Positions 13,365-25,789 are shown, counted from the stretch's first letter. The stretch: DNA of 64,000 nucleotides from Neocallimastix lanati (nom. inval.) (GCA_016946835.1 JACVTC010000160.1:120001-184000); one strand, 5' to 3'. Program-made: numbers and translations. The notes: generated by a model from the sequence alone, not told the origin.

Positions 13365-15870
13365 TTTATTTTATTTTAGTTTAAAATTAATTCTTTTTAC
13401 ATCAAATTACAAATTATTAATTTATTTAATATTACTTTAATCAGTTCTTCATAATCATAAAAATATATAAATAAAAATTCTATAAATTATTTATATATAT
13501 TTTTTGTTATATATATTTTCCAAAAATTTTATAAAATTAATAAAAAAAATTATATAAAAGGTTACATCTGTATTAATAATATCTATATAATTAAACAAAC
13601 AAAAAAACAAAAATAAATAAATATTTAAATATTTAAATATATATAATCATTAAATTAGGAGTATATATATATATATATATATTATTAATGAAGAACTAAT
13701 TTATTTAGATAGATATGATATTTAAAGTTTAGAATGTTGTAATATAACTGATAAGCAATGAATAAAAAAAATTATAAAAGTTATGATAATTATTATATTC
13801 ACTAAAATAAAAAACATATATTAATAATAGTTATTGTAGGAAGCATTAAATCAAAATTAACAAATCCTTGATATGAAGTATTCGAGCTAGATTTGATGGT
13901 ACTAAGGTTTGCCATGAAATCCGTAACTTTAGGTGTTAAATTAATATTTAATAATTATATTACATTTATAAAAGAGAAAACAACAAGTTAATAATTTATT
14001 GAAAATTTTTTAAAGAAAAAATTTAAATGAAAATATTAGAATTAAATATATTACTTGGGAGAGTATAATTAATATAATTAAAAAATATATATGTATTAAT
14101 ATCAGAAGTTTAAATAACTAAATTAAAAATTAGTATTAATAGCTAAATTCAAAATAGGTTATGAATGAAAAATCGGCTGTACAATAAAAGAGAGTTTATA
14201 TCATATCATGTCATTGGGGTATTAGAATTTAGTATTAAAAGTACTTTTGTATTTTATTAATAAAATATTTGTTTTAAATACTATGGAATAATAATTTAAA
14301 AGAAAAGAAGAATTATAATTTTATTATAAAAGTTCAAAATATAAATATATAATTTAAAAAAATACTATATAACCACAAATAAAATCGGTGTATTAAAATT
14401 ACGATAAATGTAATTAATTATTTAATACTTTCAATTATAATTTATATGAATGTAATAATTCCATAGTTGATTGTATTGTTAAAAACAGTTGAAATATAAC
14501 ATTATATTAATTATATTAATATATACTATTTAATTATTAAATATAAAAATATATTAAATATAACATAAAATATATAAAATGATTATTTTTAACATATTTA
14601 CCATATATATTAAATATAACAATAAATATATGATTATATTTATAGTATTTTATTCATATATTGAATCATTAAATATTGTATTTTATACAATTTTAAGCAA
14701 AATTTTGATATATTCAACATAAATGATATTTTATATTAAATATTTCAATGAATATTAAATATAAAGCAAAAATTGAAATTAGATTAAATTCAGACTAAAA
14801 TAAACTTAAAATATATGGTGGTTAATTTCTATGGCTTTGATTTTGAAGATTATAAAATATTATTATTAAAATTAAAAATATTAAATAGTGATATTCAATA
14901 TGTAATTTTGAAATTTTGAAGATATATTAATATATAAAAAAGGTTTAGATAATATGAAACTTCTTATCTGGTAAAAATTCATATTATAATTAAACTTTTT
15001 TTAATAATAGATTATTGAAGAATGTTAATTTACAAATAATTTAAGATTTATAATACATTATAAAGAATTAAACAATTAAAAGATGATTTATGTGATTAAA
15101 CTAATTATTTTAATTGTTTATTTTATAAAGAAATTTCCTTATTATAATTAATTATAATTAATTAAATATATTAATATACTTTATTAAAAGAATTCTAATA
15201 TATTTGATTATAATATTTATAAAATATTAATAATATGAAAAAAATAAAAAAAAAAAAAAAACAATTATATATATATGTTATTTGGAATTTAATTATTGGC
15301 ACATTTTATATATTTATATTTTTTAATAAAAAACTTATTTTTTTTTTAAAACTTAAATGATTATAATAATGTATTAAAATTTTAAAAAATATTAATATTT
15401 ATAAAATCATTATTATATATATATTATTTAAATATTTTATATTTTTTTATTAAAATATTTATTATTTTTTTATTTTTAATTTTTTATTTTAATATTTTTA
15501 ATTTAATTTTTTTTTTTTTTTTTTTAAAACTTAAATGATTATAGAAATATATTAAAATTTTAAAAAATATTTGAGTTTAATTAAAAAGTAAATTTAAATA
15601 TTACATACAATTAAATATTTTTTAATCACAAAATGTAAATTTTAATAATTGATGATAATATATTGATAAATATATAAATTATTTAATTATTTATGTTTTT
15701 ATTTTTTTTTTTATTAAAATTTAAAAATTATATATACTACTTATTTATATTATATTTATTTTATATACACATAAATAATAATGTATTGATTTTATGTATA
15801 TATAAATATATTAACATTAGTATACATTCTATTATTTTATTAATAAATTCAAGAATCATATTTCTAAATA
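12130..15870. repeat. Copy B of the tandem segmental duplication, internally deleted
   Basis: Direct copy of 7320-12125 starting with the PHD pseudogene. Compared with copy A it has lost about 340 bp (A 8470-8810), 440 bp (A 9185-9620) and 730 bp (A 10370-11100), and it carries an extra block at about 14680-14930. The sub-block at about 13815-14395 remains nearly identical to A 9790-10367, while much of the rest has indels. No gene is visible from 12640 to 15870. Confidence 0.85.
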
Positions 15871-16148
15871 TAAAGGAAATATTTTAAGATTAATATGGAA
15901 TAATAATATTGAATAATCTTATAAAAGATTAAATAAAAAAAAAGTGATTATAAAATATAACAAAATATACAATAATATATTAATAATTAAATTATTTAAT
16001 TAATTTATTGAAATATGTAGTTTTTAAATTAATTTTAATTTTTTTTTATAATGAATTTATTTATATTTTCAAAAAATTTTAATTAATTAAAAATTTAATT
16101 AATTAAAAGAAAAAAGATAGGTTTTAAAAATTATTTCATACAGCTTTA

Positions 16149-16202
<54 letters not shown>

Positions 16203-16751
16203 TTTAGTTTTATTAAAACGATTTTATCATACTATTGAATATTACTGAAATAACATTTTTTAATGAAAAAAATATATCTGATTAAGAGATAATTTAATAA
16301 TACAAATCAATTAATTAAAATATAATTTTTTTACTATAATTTCATTTAAAATAAAAATCAACTAAGAAACAATTTAAGAAAATAATATTAGTTTTTTTCT
16401 AATAAAATTGAATATATATAAAATAATTTCAGATATTAAATCTTTAATATTATAAGAATATAAAAGGTAAATTTGATAAATTAAAAAATATTATTAATGG
16501 TAAAAATTAGAATTAAATAAAAAAAAGGGAATAAATATAATGCTAATTTAAATAAAATAATAATTTATTATTAAAATTATTATAATTAATAATAATTTTA
16601 TAAATTTAAGTATCAATTATTAAAATATGGAATTTTAAAATTAATTTTATTATTATTAATTTTTTTAACATAATTAAAATTTATTATATTTTTAAAAAAT
16701 TTATTTAAAAAATATTTTTAAAATGAAAAAAATTTAAAAAATTAAAGTATA
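15871..16751. other. AT-rich intergenic region upstream of ERO1
   Basis: Almost only A and T, with a TA repeat at about 16148-16170 joined to a T-run. I see nothing else that can be supported. It must contain the ERO1 promoter, but no clear element stands out. Confidence 0.5.
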
Positions 16752-19539
16752 ATGAAATATAGGCAAATTGTATTATTTCTTGCTGTTCCTTTTTTAAATA
16801 TTACTTCAAATTTTCTAGTTGGTGCAGAGCAAGTAAATAATGAGCAATCACTAAAAAATCATGATAGTGAATTAGAAAATGATAGAAAAGATTTAGGATA
16901 TTGCTGTGTAAGAATAAATAATAATAAATATAATTACTACAGTATGATTGAAGTATTTCAAAATTATTTATTTTTAATTAAATATAAATATATAATATAA
17001 ATCAGTTCCAAGGTACTATATCTGATTCTTGTTGTAAATATGAATCTGTAGAATCAATGAATCATGATCTTTCAACAATATTAAATGATTTAGTGAAAAC
17101 TACGTTCTTCCGTTATTATAAAGTATTATATATAAATAAAATTTATTCATATATTAAAAAGAATTATACAGAATGAATTTCTAATAATTATTTTTAAAAA
17201 TAATATTTCAAATTTATAATATTATTTAATAGGTTGATTTATGGAAAGAATGTCCATTTTGGCCAGATGCTGGATTACTTTGTACAAGTGAACGTTGCTC
17301 TGTTCCTTCAGTTGACGAAGTATTATTATATATATATTTTTAATTAATGAATTTTATATTTATATAAAATTGAATTAAACGTTTAAATAAAATTGTAATT
17401 ATTTTTAGGATAAGATTCCAAAAGAATGGAATTCAGAGTCTCTTGGAAAAGTTGAGAAAACTTCAGTATTTAGTGATTTATCTATGTTAAGTAATTGCGA
17501 TTATTCTTCAAAAGATTTTAATATTTTTGAGGAAGATTCAGAAGGTAATATATATGTATGCTTATATATTCAGATTTTAATATATTAGATAATTAATATG
17601 TTGTATGCGTATTATATATATTATACATTTATATAATAAAAATGAAATATTTGAATAAAAGGTTTAAGATATGTTGATTTACCAACAAACCCAGAACGTT
17701 TTACAGGATATCAAGGTGAACCAGCAAATCGTGTATGGGCTTCTATATACTCAGAAAATTGTTTTGGTGTTCCAAGTCATAATGAAGAAGCCATATCTTG
17801 TACTGAAAAACGTGTTTTTTTTAAATTAATTTCAGGTATATTAATAATATAAATGTTTAAAATATAATACATTAATATATGTATTATTTTTTTTTTTTTG
17901 AATTGAAATTAAATATTTAATTTTAAAAATAAGGTCTTCATACATCTATCAATACTCATGTATGTTATGATTGGCTTGATGTTAAAAGTGGTATTTGGGT
18001 AATAAATATAATATGTAATAAAATATATTATTTTATATTAACAGAATAACTAATTTAATATTTAACAAAATATTATTAATTGTTATATATATATTTAAAT
18101 TAAATAGGCACCAAATCTTGATTGTTTCATATGGAAAGTTGGTAAGTTCCCAGATCGTATTGAAAATCTCTATTTGAATTATGCAATATATATTCGTGCC
18201 ATTAGTAAAATATCGGATTATTTAGCCAATTATCATTATTGCAATGGCAATGATGAAGAAGATTTGAAAGTAACAGTAAGTAATGAGGAATATCTATTTT
18301 AATATTATTTTAGTAATATATTATAATTAATATAAACAAATTAGTTTTTATAAACATTTTATGGTAAAGATAATGTTAAAAGAAATTTTTACTAAATCTT
18401 AATATATATTATATTCAAGAAATTAATAAAAAAAGTGACAGATATTACAAACCAATATCCACCAACATTTGATGAATCGCAATTTTTCAGTTCACCTGAA
18501 ACAAAGGTAATTAAAAACTAAATTAAATATAATTTTATTATTTAAATATATTTATATACTTTATAAACAATTATATTAAAAATAATATAAGAAATATAAT
18601 TTCTAATTAAATATTTAAATATATATATATATTTTAATTTTCTTTTTTTAATAGGATTTAATCAATGATATAAGATTCCAATTTAAAAATGTGTCTCGTA
18701 TTATGGATTGTGTTTCATGTGAAAAATGTCGTCTATGGGGAAAAATTCAAATTACAGGTCTTGGTACAGCATTAAAAATTTTATTTTCATTTAATGGGTT
18801 AGTATTAGTAATTAAAATATTTACAATAAAAACAATAATACATTTAATATTATTTTTACCATTATTGTAATAATAAGAATATAAACAATAGTAAATATTA
18901 TATATTAATAATGATAATAGTTAGATAATATAATAATCAGAGTTGCAATTAAGTATTATTTGTATAATATATTTAATTAATTTTAAAATTATATCTATAA
19001 TTTATTGTAATTAATTATAATATAATAGGGATCTTGAAAATATTTCACTCAAGAGAAAAGAAATTGTATCATTAATTAATGCGTTTTCTAAGCTTTCACA
19101 AAGTATTAATATCATTGATGAATTTAGAGCTAAATGGAAAAAACGTGACGAAGAAGAATTGGCTGCAAAGAAGAGATCATTAGGATATATTTTAAGTGAT
19201 GTTAGCACAAAGTTAGGATTAAATGAATACATAGATAAAATATTAAAATTAGTTAAATCAAAATTAGATATTGGCTTAAATAAAATACAAGAATTTTTGA
19301 AAGATCAAAATCTTATGGATGATTCTGAAGTTGAAGATAGAAATAGAATTATATTGTTAACATTAGGTGCATTTACAACTATTCTTATTGGTGTATTATT
19401 AGTCATTAGACTTATTTATAATATTATTTACAATAGATTTATACATGTTCACCAACATCGTCATAAATTCCATACCCATCATCATCATAAACATGCTCAT
19501 GGTTCTAAGAATGTTAATGCTTTTAAAAAAGAAAATTAA
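16752..19539 (+). CDS. ERO1: ERO1, endoplasmic reticulum thiol oxidase, ten exons
   Basis: Exons 16752-16907, 17006-17122, 17233-17319, 17409-17544, 17662-17835, 17934-17998, 18108-18275, 18420-18506, 18655-18797 and 19029-19539 join in frame across nine GT-AG introns to give 547 residues (yeast Ero1 has 563). ERO1 is the FAD enzyme of the ER lumen that reoxidises protein disulfide isomerase with O2, driving disulfide formation. Visible signatures: a signal peptide (about 1-25), ECPFW at 97-101 followed by CTSERC, YSENCF, and the active-site CxxCxxC as CVSCEKC at 349-355 followed by RLWGKIQ and [10 protein letters not shown]. Unusual: residues 484-511 form one strong transmembrane segment, and the last 36 residues are His-rich (518-536), predicted cytosolic if the protein is type I. 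How ERO1 finds its oxidant in an anaerobic host cell is an open question; the sequence does not answer it. Confidence 0.93.
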
Positions 19540-19964
19540 TTTTTATTAAATTAAATATGTATATTTATATAATATACCAATTAATAGTAATATTATTAAT
19601 AATAATATAATAATAATAATATTTTAAATTATATTTTTTATATTATAAAATATTAATTTTAATTATAAATTTTATTTAATTACAAAGTTTAAATATTGCA
19701 CTTATTATCATATTGTTTATATCAAAATTTCTACCTTAATTTTTTAAATTGAAACAAATTAGTAAATATTTTATTTCAAAAATAAAAAAAAAAAAAATAA
19801 TTAATTTTGTTTATTTAATTTATAAAAAAATTATATTATTTTACATAAAGCAAACATACAAACAAACAAAAAAGTACTAATTTAATATTACAATAATAAT
19901 TTAAATAAAATTAGTTTCATGCTTATTTTTCATAAATGTTAATTTTTATTTTATTTTATTTTAT

Positions 19965-20016
<52 letters not shown>

Positions 20017-20164
20017 ATTTATTTTTATTTTAATTTATATTATTTTATTTTTTTTTTTATTTTATTTTTTATTTTATTTTTTATTTTATTTTTATTAATA
20101 CTTTATACTTTTATTTTACTTTACAATTTTATTTTATTTTATTTTATTTTGTTAAATCTGTACT
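19540..20164. other. AT-rich spacer with poly(T) and ATTTTA minisatellite
   Basis: Holds the ERO1 3' flank, a T-run at about 19970-20008 and TTTTATTTTATTT-type repeats at about 20035-20155. The latter resemble the minisatellite at 27.85-28.1 kb. No gene seen. Confidence 0.5.
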
Positions 20165-23100
20165 TATTTAATATTCAACTTCCCTCCTTAGGGACATATC
20201 ACCTTCTATGAAGGAAGATCATCTTGAATTCTGTTATACCAGAGGTGATGGTAAAAATCCAAACATCTCATAGTGGGCGTTTTTTGTTCAATTTCTCCAA
20301 TGTTCAGAACTTGTTGGAAACGATGTTGTTTAAACTTCTGTATTTCAAAAATTCGTCCCCCGAGCAGGGGTGTACTCGATTTATGTATTTAAATCGCCTG
20401 CAAGGGGAATTAACTTTACTCTTATAAAGTAGATCCACAGTACTGGTGCAAAATAGTAGTAAAGTTATATTTTGTGTTAATTAATAACATTATGCGCAAT
20501 GGTAATGTTATTGGTAAAATTTTTCTGGTGAACACTCACTGCGGAATATAATGGTGCATTTTTGGAACATTGTTAAATAAGTTACACCCAAGAATTAGTA
20601 ATACATTTTCATTGTATTTCTATTTTCATGTAGTATTACTATTCTCATGTAAGAATCTATTGTATTCAATTGTATTTCAACTTTATATTTCATGTATCAC
20701 GTTGTAAGAGATTGATTCACTCTAAATCTTGTAGTAATTTATTTAACTCTTTACTAATTTTGTGCCATTTTATTTCATCAATTCAATCTTAGTCATTAAA
20801 TACTTTATGATATTCAATTTAAATAATATACTGAAAAAAGTGCTAAATCAAATTATTTTTCAATCATTCAACAAACTACTAATTATCGAAATTATTTACT
20901 CCAAAAAGATATAAAATTATTACAATTCTCATTATACTCAAGACTTTATAATAAAAATTGACTTTTTTTTTATTTTTTTTTTTTTTAGTTATTAATTTTT
21001 AGTTTTTTATTACTATTATGGAAATCCAATTTATAAGAAATAAGAATTTCATTCTAAGAGGTTCAAGGTGCCACGGTATACCAATGGAGAATACGAAACT
21101 ACTCTTTATCCGCGGACTTCGATCTTGGCCAGAAATCAAAATGAGAAGACATTTAAAGAAAACTCTGAATGAATTAAATGATAAGGTTTTATCAGTTAAA
21201 CGTATTGCTAATTTTAATGATGCATTCTTTAAAATTAAAATAGTAGGTAATGAAGAAGAATTAACATCTATTACTGATTGTATTGTTAATAGTTTCAAAC
21301 GTGCTTCAATTAACGTTATTAATTGTAGCAAAAGGAATCATAAATACAGTTTTTCTTCACTCAAAAGGAAACATTTTGCCTTATCAGAAAAAGTGAATTC
21401 ATCTTATAATATCAACTTATTCACTACTTCAAATTCAAATGCAGATTCAAGTCAAAATTCAAATTCAAGTTCAAATACAGATTCATGTTCAAGTTCAAGT
21501 ACAAGCTCAAGTTCAAGTTCAAGTACAAGTTCAAGTACAAGCTCAAGTTCAAGTTCAAGTACAGGTTCAAGTTCAAGTTCAAGTACAAGTTTAAGTACAA
21601 GTTCAAGTACAGGTTCAAGTTCAAGTTCAAGTCCAAGTTCAAGTACAATTTCAAGTTCAAGTTCAAGTTCAAGTACAAGTTCAAGTACAAGTTCAAGTAC
21701 AAGTTCAAGTTCAAGTACAAGTTCAAGTTCAATTTCAAATTTATGTTTAAATTCAGTTTCAAGCTCAGATTCAAATTCAAATTTCAGTTCAATCAATTAT
21801 AATAATTCCAATAATATTAATAACACTTATATTAATAATAATACAGTTAAAGAATTTTCTCTATGTGTCAGTTGGAATACTAATGGATGGAACTTTGATA
21901 AAAAAGACAGTGTTGAATTCTTTATTTCAATGTACAAACCACTTTTCTTATGCTTTCAGGAAACAGGAAATGGTTCAGGTTCTAGCAGTAAATATCCATG
22001 TCGAGTATCATTAAAAAACTACAAACATTTCTTCAAAAAAGCTAATAATGAAATTCCCGGTAAAAGAGGTCTTTATATTGGGTTTCATAATTCTTGTCAA
22101 GCCTCTCTTGAAAACAACACTTATGAGTATATTATTTCCTTGTATACTTATAATTTTTGGAATTTCACTAAATGTTCTATTGGTAATGTGTACGTACCTC
22201 ATAGTGGCCATAGCCTTCATGCTAGAGCTGCTAGAATTGAAATATTGTCTTGGTTAAATAGTCACTCTTCTCATCCTTCAATGTTGGTTGGTGATTTTAA
22301 TTTACCTACTGAGAAATTAAGTAATTTGCTCTCTAAATTTAGTAATTGGAAAATTCTTCCCTTATGGGGCTCCCCAATTTCATGGAGTAGAGGTAATAGA
22401 GAATCTGATATAGATCATGCGATTGTCAATGATCATATGTTAGATTTACTTTCATATGGTACTTTTATTGACTTTCCCCCCATTTCGGATCATAAACCTT
22501 TATTAATAAAAGGTAAATGTTTTTCATCAGTTAATTCAGATAATTCTTTCTCTCTGCCTAAAAAGACAGTTAAATGGGATAGATTAAAATGTATAAATGA
22601 AAAAGAATCAATTTTTGACAACAACTATTTTAGTGTATTAGAGGAAGTGATTCCAGATCCTAATATTAGTATTGATGATATTTCAAAGAAATTTATTTCA
22701 ACTTCATTCAATATTGCTAAGGAACTTAATATCACGTCAATTTCAGAAGTTCGAAAATCTTTTTTTCATATGTCGCAGAAAATATTTAATTTGCAAAAAC
22801 TCAAAATGAAATTATATAAATCCATTAAAAGAAGAGGTTCTTATCATAATTTAGATGAATTTGAAGAATTAATTGATAAATATAATAGAATGTGCAAAAT
22901 TATTCATCATATGTGTAATATTTATAGGAAAACTGAATACCAACATTGGATTAATACAGGATGTGAATATATGAAATCTCATAACCCTAAAAAAGCTTGG
23001 AAATGGCTTAAAACAACAGCAAAAGTAGATAAATTTAAAAATATGTCAAATTCTCCAGTAAAGGACAAAAATGGTAAACTAGCTACTTCTACTAAAGAAC

Positions 23101-25750
23101 AGTTAGAAGTATGGCACAATCACTATAAAAAACTTGCTTCAAGCCATTCTGATATCAATAGTGCATTAATCGAATGGTATAATAAATTTTCCAATGGAAC
23201 AATTAGGTATACGAGACACAATGAATGGGATATAAATCAAGACATCAGTATAGAAGAAATTAGAGAAGCAATTTTGGCTACTCCAAATTTTAAAGCATCA
23301 GGCCCGGATGGAATTCCTATTGAATTTTATAAAGCTTTAATTCCTCCAGACGACGAAAATTCAGTAAATAATTCTTCTTCTGGTTTAAATTGTTTACAGA
23401 AGATATACTCAAGAATTTGGAATGGAGAATTTCCTAGCTCATGGAATGAAGCAAGTATTATATCTATTCCTAAAAAAGGAGATGATCTATCTGATTGTGA
23501 CAATTATCGAGGTATCTCTCTGATTAACAATGGTATTAAACTCATTTCGAAAATAGTCTCCAAAAGAATTTCAGAATATGGACTTAAAAATAATTTTATT
23601 AGGCCAGAGCAATTTGGATTTCGTACTAAAGAAGAATGTGTTAGTTTATTTATTTCAATTCGAGAAATTTGTCAAAGGCGTAAAAATGATAATAAAGAAA
23701 CTTACCTAGCTTTTCTAGATTTAAAAAAGGCATATGATTCTGTTCCAATAGGTAATATTTTATATAAATTAGATGCTTTAGGTATTAGAGGTAAATGTTA
23801 TCAATTTATAAAAAATCTATATTTGACATCCAAAGCTAGTGTTAAAATTGATGATCAATATTCGGAATCTTTTAATATTATGAAAGGAGTTAGACAAGGT
23901 TGTCCACTATCACCAATTCTTTTCAATCTTTTTATTAATGACATTTTTAATGATGTTTCAGAACTTGGAATTCCTTTAGGCGAATCTAGATGTTGTGGTG
24001 GACTCTTTGCAGATGATATTGTTCTATGTGCACCGTCAAGAACTAAGTTGAAAAAAATGCTTAAGAAGGTGAATGAATGGGCTAAATTTAATATGATGAA
24101 TTTTGGAATTAATAAGTGTGCAACGATGGTGATTCGACCAGACACACCTCTTTTTCAAAATAAAAGAGATCCTACTTTTTATCTTGCTGGTCAACCAATT
24201 CCAATAACTAAATGTTATACCTATTTAGGTATACCATTTGATAAAAGCTTATCGTTGAAACCTATTATTAAATTACTTAACTCTAAAGTAACTAAAGCTC
24301 TCTTTTCTGTTAGTAAATTTCTTTCAAATTCCAAAATTCCTATTCCATTTAAGAAGATTATAATTAACTCTTATGTACTTAGTAAAGTCTCTTACTTTGC
24401 ACCTTTACTTGGTTCGAATAAAACGAGAACAAATAATACTCAGAAATTAATTAATAAAGGATTAAGATGGATTGCAGGTATACAAAAAGCCAAATCATTT
24501 ATTAATGTATATTCTATTTCAAAAGATTTACATATTCCTCCATTGTCAGCTAAGTGTGCTTTGTCTCAGGTCAAATGTTTTGATAAATGGAAAAATTCAA
24601 ATTGTATTATTTCCTATTTAGTTAATAATATTCCAAAATCTAGAAAATATACATGGACAAAAGAAAGTAGAACTCTTAAACGTAAACTAGAGAAAAGAGG
24701 TAATAACGATAATAAAATCAAGGATTTTTATTGGAAAAGAGATATGAAAATCAATTCTATTAAAGCTGAGTTTTATGACAAAAACAAATTCGAAGAAACA
24801 TCAAAATTTATAAAACTTTGTTATGACTATCCTGATCTTTCATATGGTTTCTATTGGCTATTGAGAGCACGAAGCGGATATAGATTAGATGCTAGAATTG
24901 CTAAAGCTGCAAAAATAGTGGACCAAATGTGTCCTAATTTTTGTCCCTGTTGTAAAAGTAATAAACAATGGATAAGTCATTGGTTAATTGATTGTCCCTT
25001 TTTCAATCATACTCGTAGTAAAGTTAATGATAAAATTTCATTTTTATATAATGCTTTTTACCGTGGCAACCTAACAAATGATATTGTTAATAGTAATAAT
25101 GATAATAGTAATAGTAATAATAGTAATAGTTATAATAGTAATAATAATATTAGTAATAGTATTTTTAGTAATGTTAGTAATAGTATTGAAAATAATGTGT
25201 ATATTGATTCTAGTGTGTGTGAAAAAGTGTTTAATTTCCTTCTTGGAGGTCGAAGTATTAATAACAGTACAAGGGAATGGAAGGATCTATTTAAGTGCCA
25301 GATGAAATCAGGTGCTTATTCTGATACTCCGTTCTTAGTGGTTACTGCGGCACTTCTCCAATCGATTATACCTATTGCTATTGGCCAGCAATGGTCTTTG
25401 TTCAATAGGTTCAAATCGAATCGCACTACTACCACCAAGAGCGTCAATGCTGAAGAAACAGTAAGACAGGCCAGCAGGGCTAGCGCAACCAATGAAGATC
25501 ATAATTTTGTATCTTAAAATTATGATTAACATTGCGAAGTCAAAGTTAATTATTATACTTCAGTATAATAATGCCCTTGTGAAGTCTTACAAATATTAAT
25601 TAAATGAAACTAGAATATATTATACCATTATTTTATTTTTATTTTGTGTTTTATTTTTTGTTTATTTTTTTATCTTTTTTTTTTTTTATTATTTTATTAC
25701 ATGTATTTTATCAAATATTTAATTAATAAAGATGAAACAAGTTTGCTGCC

Positions 25751-25784
<34 letters not shown>
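20165..25784 (+). mobile_element. Full-length non-LTR (LINE-like) retrotransposon, family A
   Basis: A sharp rise in G+C at about 20165 marks the probable 5' region, although the exact end is not visible and part of 20165-20990 may belong to an older element. The leader ends in a pyrimidine-rich tract just before the ATG at 21018. One ORF runs to 25517, followed by a 3' UTR, an AATAAA signal at about 25724 and an A-run at 25754-25784. I found no target-site duplication, partly because the flanks are so AT-rich. The uninterrupted ORF and intact tail suggest a recent insertion. Confidence 0.8.
21018..25517 (+). CDS. Retrotransposon endonuclease-reverse transcriptase, intact 1,499-residue ORF
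   Basis: Copies the element RNA into DNA at a nicked chromosomal target. In order: a basic N-terminal region; a Ser/Thr-rich stretch (about 135-258) encoded by a TCAAGT-type microsatellite; an apurinic-endonuclease-like domain (about 282-496) with VSWNTNGW, FQETG, VGDFN and SDHKP; a linker; a reverse transcriptase domain (about 756-1060) with SGPDGIP, FLDLKKAYDSV, GVRQGCPLSP and the catalytic FADD at 997-1000; a thumb region; a Cys/His cluster (C1305, C1309, C1311, C1312, H1321, C1326, H1331); an Asn/Ser-rich microsatellite stretch; and a C-terminal domain with FLLGGRS. There is no RNase H motif that I can recognise and no separate ORF1, so clade assignment (Tad-like or other) is left open. 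All key residues seen are intact, so the enzyme may be active. Confidence 0.92.
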   Translation: MEIQFIRNKNFILRGSRCHGIPMENTKLLFIRGLRSWPEIKMRRHLKKTLNELNDKVLSVKRIANFNDAFFKIKIVGNEEELTSITDCIVNSFKRASINVINCSKRNHKYSFSSLKRKHFALSEKVNSSYNINLFTTSNSNADSSQNSNSSSNTDSCSSSSTSSSSSSSTSSSTSSSSSSSTGSSSSSSTSLSTSSSTGSSSSSSPSSSTISSSSSSSSTSSSTSSSTSSSSSTSSSSISNLCLNSVSSSDSNSNFSSINYNNSNNINNTYINNNTVKEFSLCVSWNTNGWNFDKKDSVEFFISMYKPLFLCFQETGNGSGSSSKYPCRVSLKNYKHFFKKANNEIPGKRGLYIGFHNSCQASLENNTYEYIISLYTYNFWNFTKCSIGNVYVPHSGHSLHARAARIEILSWLNSHSSHPSMLVGDFNLPTEKLSNLLSKFSNWKILPLWGSPISWSRGNRESDIDHAIVNDHMLDLLSYGTFIDFPPISDHKPLLIKGKCFSSVNSDNSFSLPKKTVKWDRLKCINEKESIFDNNYFSVLEEVIPDPNISIDDISKKFISTSFNIAKELNITSISEVRKSFFHMSQKIFNLQKLKMKLYKSIKRRGSYHNLDEFEELIDKYNRMCKIIHHMCNIYRKTEYQHWINTGCEYMKSHNPKKAWKWLKTTAKVDKFKNMSNSPVKDKNGKLATSTKEQLEVWHNHYKKLASSHSDINSALIEWYNKFSNGTIRYTRHNEWDINQDISIEEIREAILATPNFKASGPDGIPIEFYKALIPPDDENSVNNSSSGLNCLQKIYSRIWNGEFPSSWNEASIISIPKKGDDLSDCDNYRGISLINNGIKLISKIVSKRISEYGLKNNFIRPEQFGFRTKEECVSLFISIREICQRRKNDNKETYLAFLDLKKAYDSVPIGNILYKLDALGIRGKCYQFIKNLYLTSKASVKIDDQYSESFNIMKGVRQGCPLSPILFNLFINDIFNDVSELGIPLGESRCCGGLFADDIVLCAPSRTKLKKMLKKVNEWAKFNMMNFGINKCATMVIRPDTPLFQNKRDPTFYLAGQPIPITKCYTYLGIPFDKSLSLKPIIKLLNSKVTKALFSVSKFLSNSKIPIPFKKIIINSYVLSKVSYFAPLLGSNKTRTNNTQKLINKGLRWIAGIQKAKSFINVYSISKDLHIPPLSAKCALSQVKCFDKWKNSNCIISYLVNNIPKSRKYTWTKESRTLKRKLEKRGNNDNKIKDFYWKRDMKINSIKAEFYDKNKFEETSKFIKLCYDYPDLSYGFYWLLRARSGYRLDARIAKAAKIVDQMCPNFCPCCKSNKQWISHWLIDCPFFNHTRSKVNDKISFLYNAFYRGNLTNDIVNSNNDNSNSNNSNSYNSNNNISNSIFSNVSNSIENNVYIDSSVCEKVFNFLLGGRSINNSTREWKDLFKCQMKSGAYSDTPFLVVTAALLQSIIPIAIGQQWSLFNRFKSNRTTTTKSVNAEETVRQASRASATNEDHNFVS

Positions 25785-25789
<5 letters not shown>

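Noticed and set aside
15693-15887. A 64-codon plus-strand ORF
   Set aside because: Falls in the tail of duplication copy B with pure AT composition; the same place in copy A is not open.
21424-21802. Leu/Asn-, Glu/Leu- and Lys/Phe-rich ORFs over the Ser tract
   Set aside because: Other-frame readings of the TCAAGT-type microsatellite inside the retrotransposon ORF.
22011-24145. Short ORFs in other frames inside the retrotransposon, including a MSGRITIVAH frame at 23855-24145
   Set aside because: Overlapped by the convincing endonuclease-reverse transcriptase frame.
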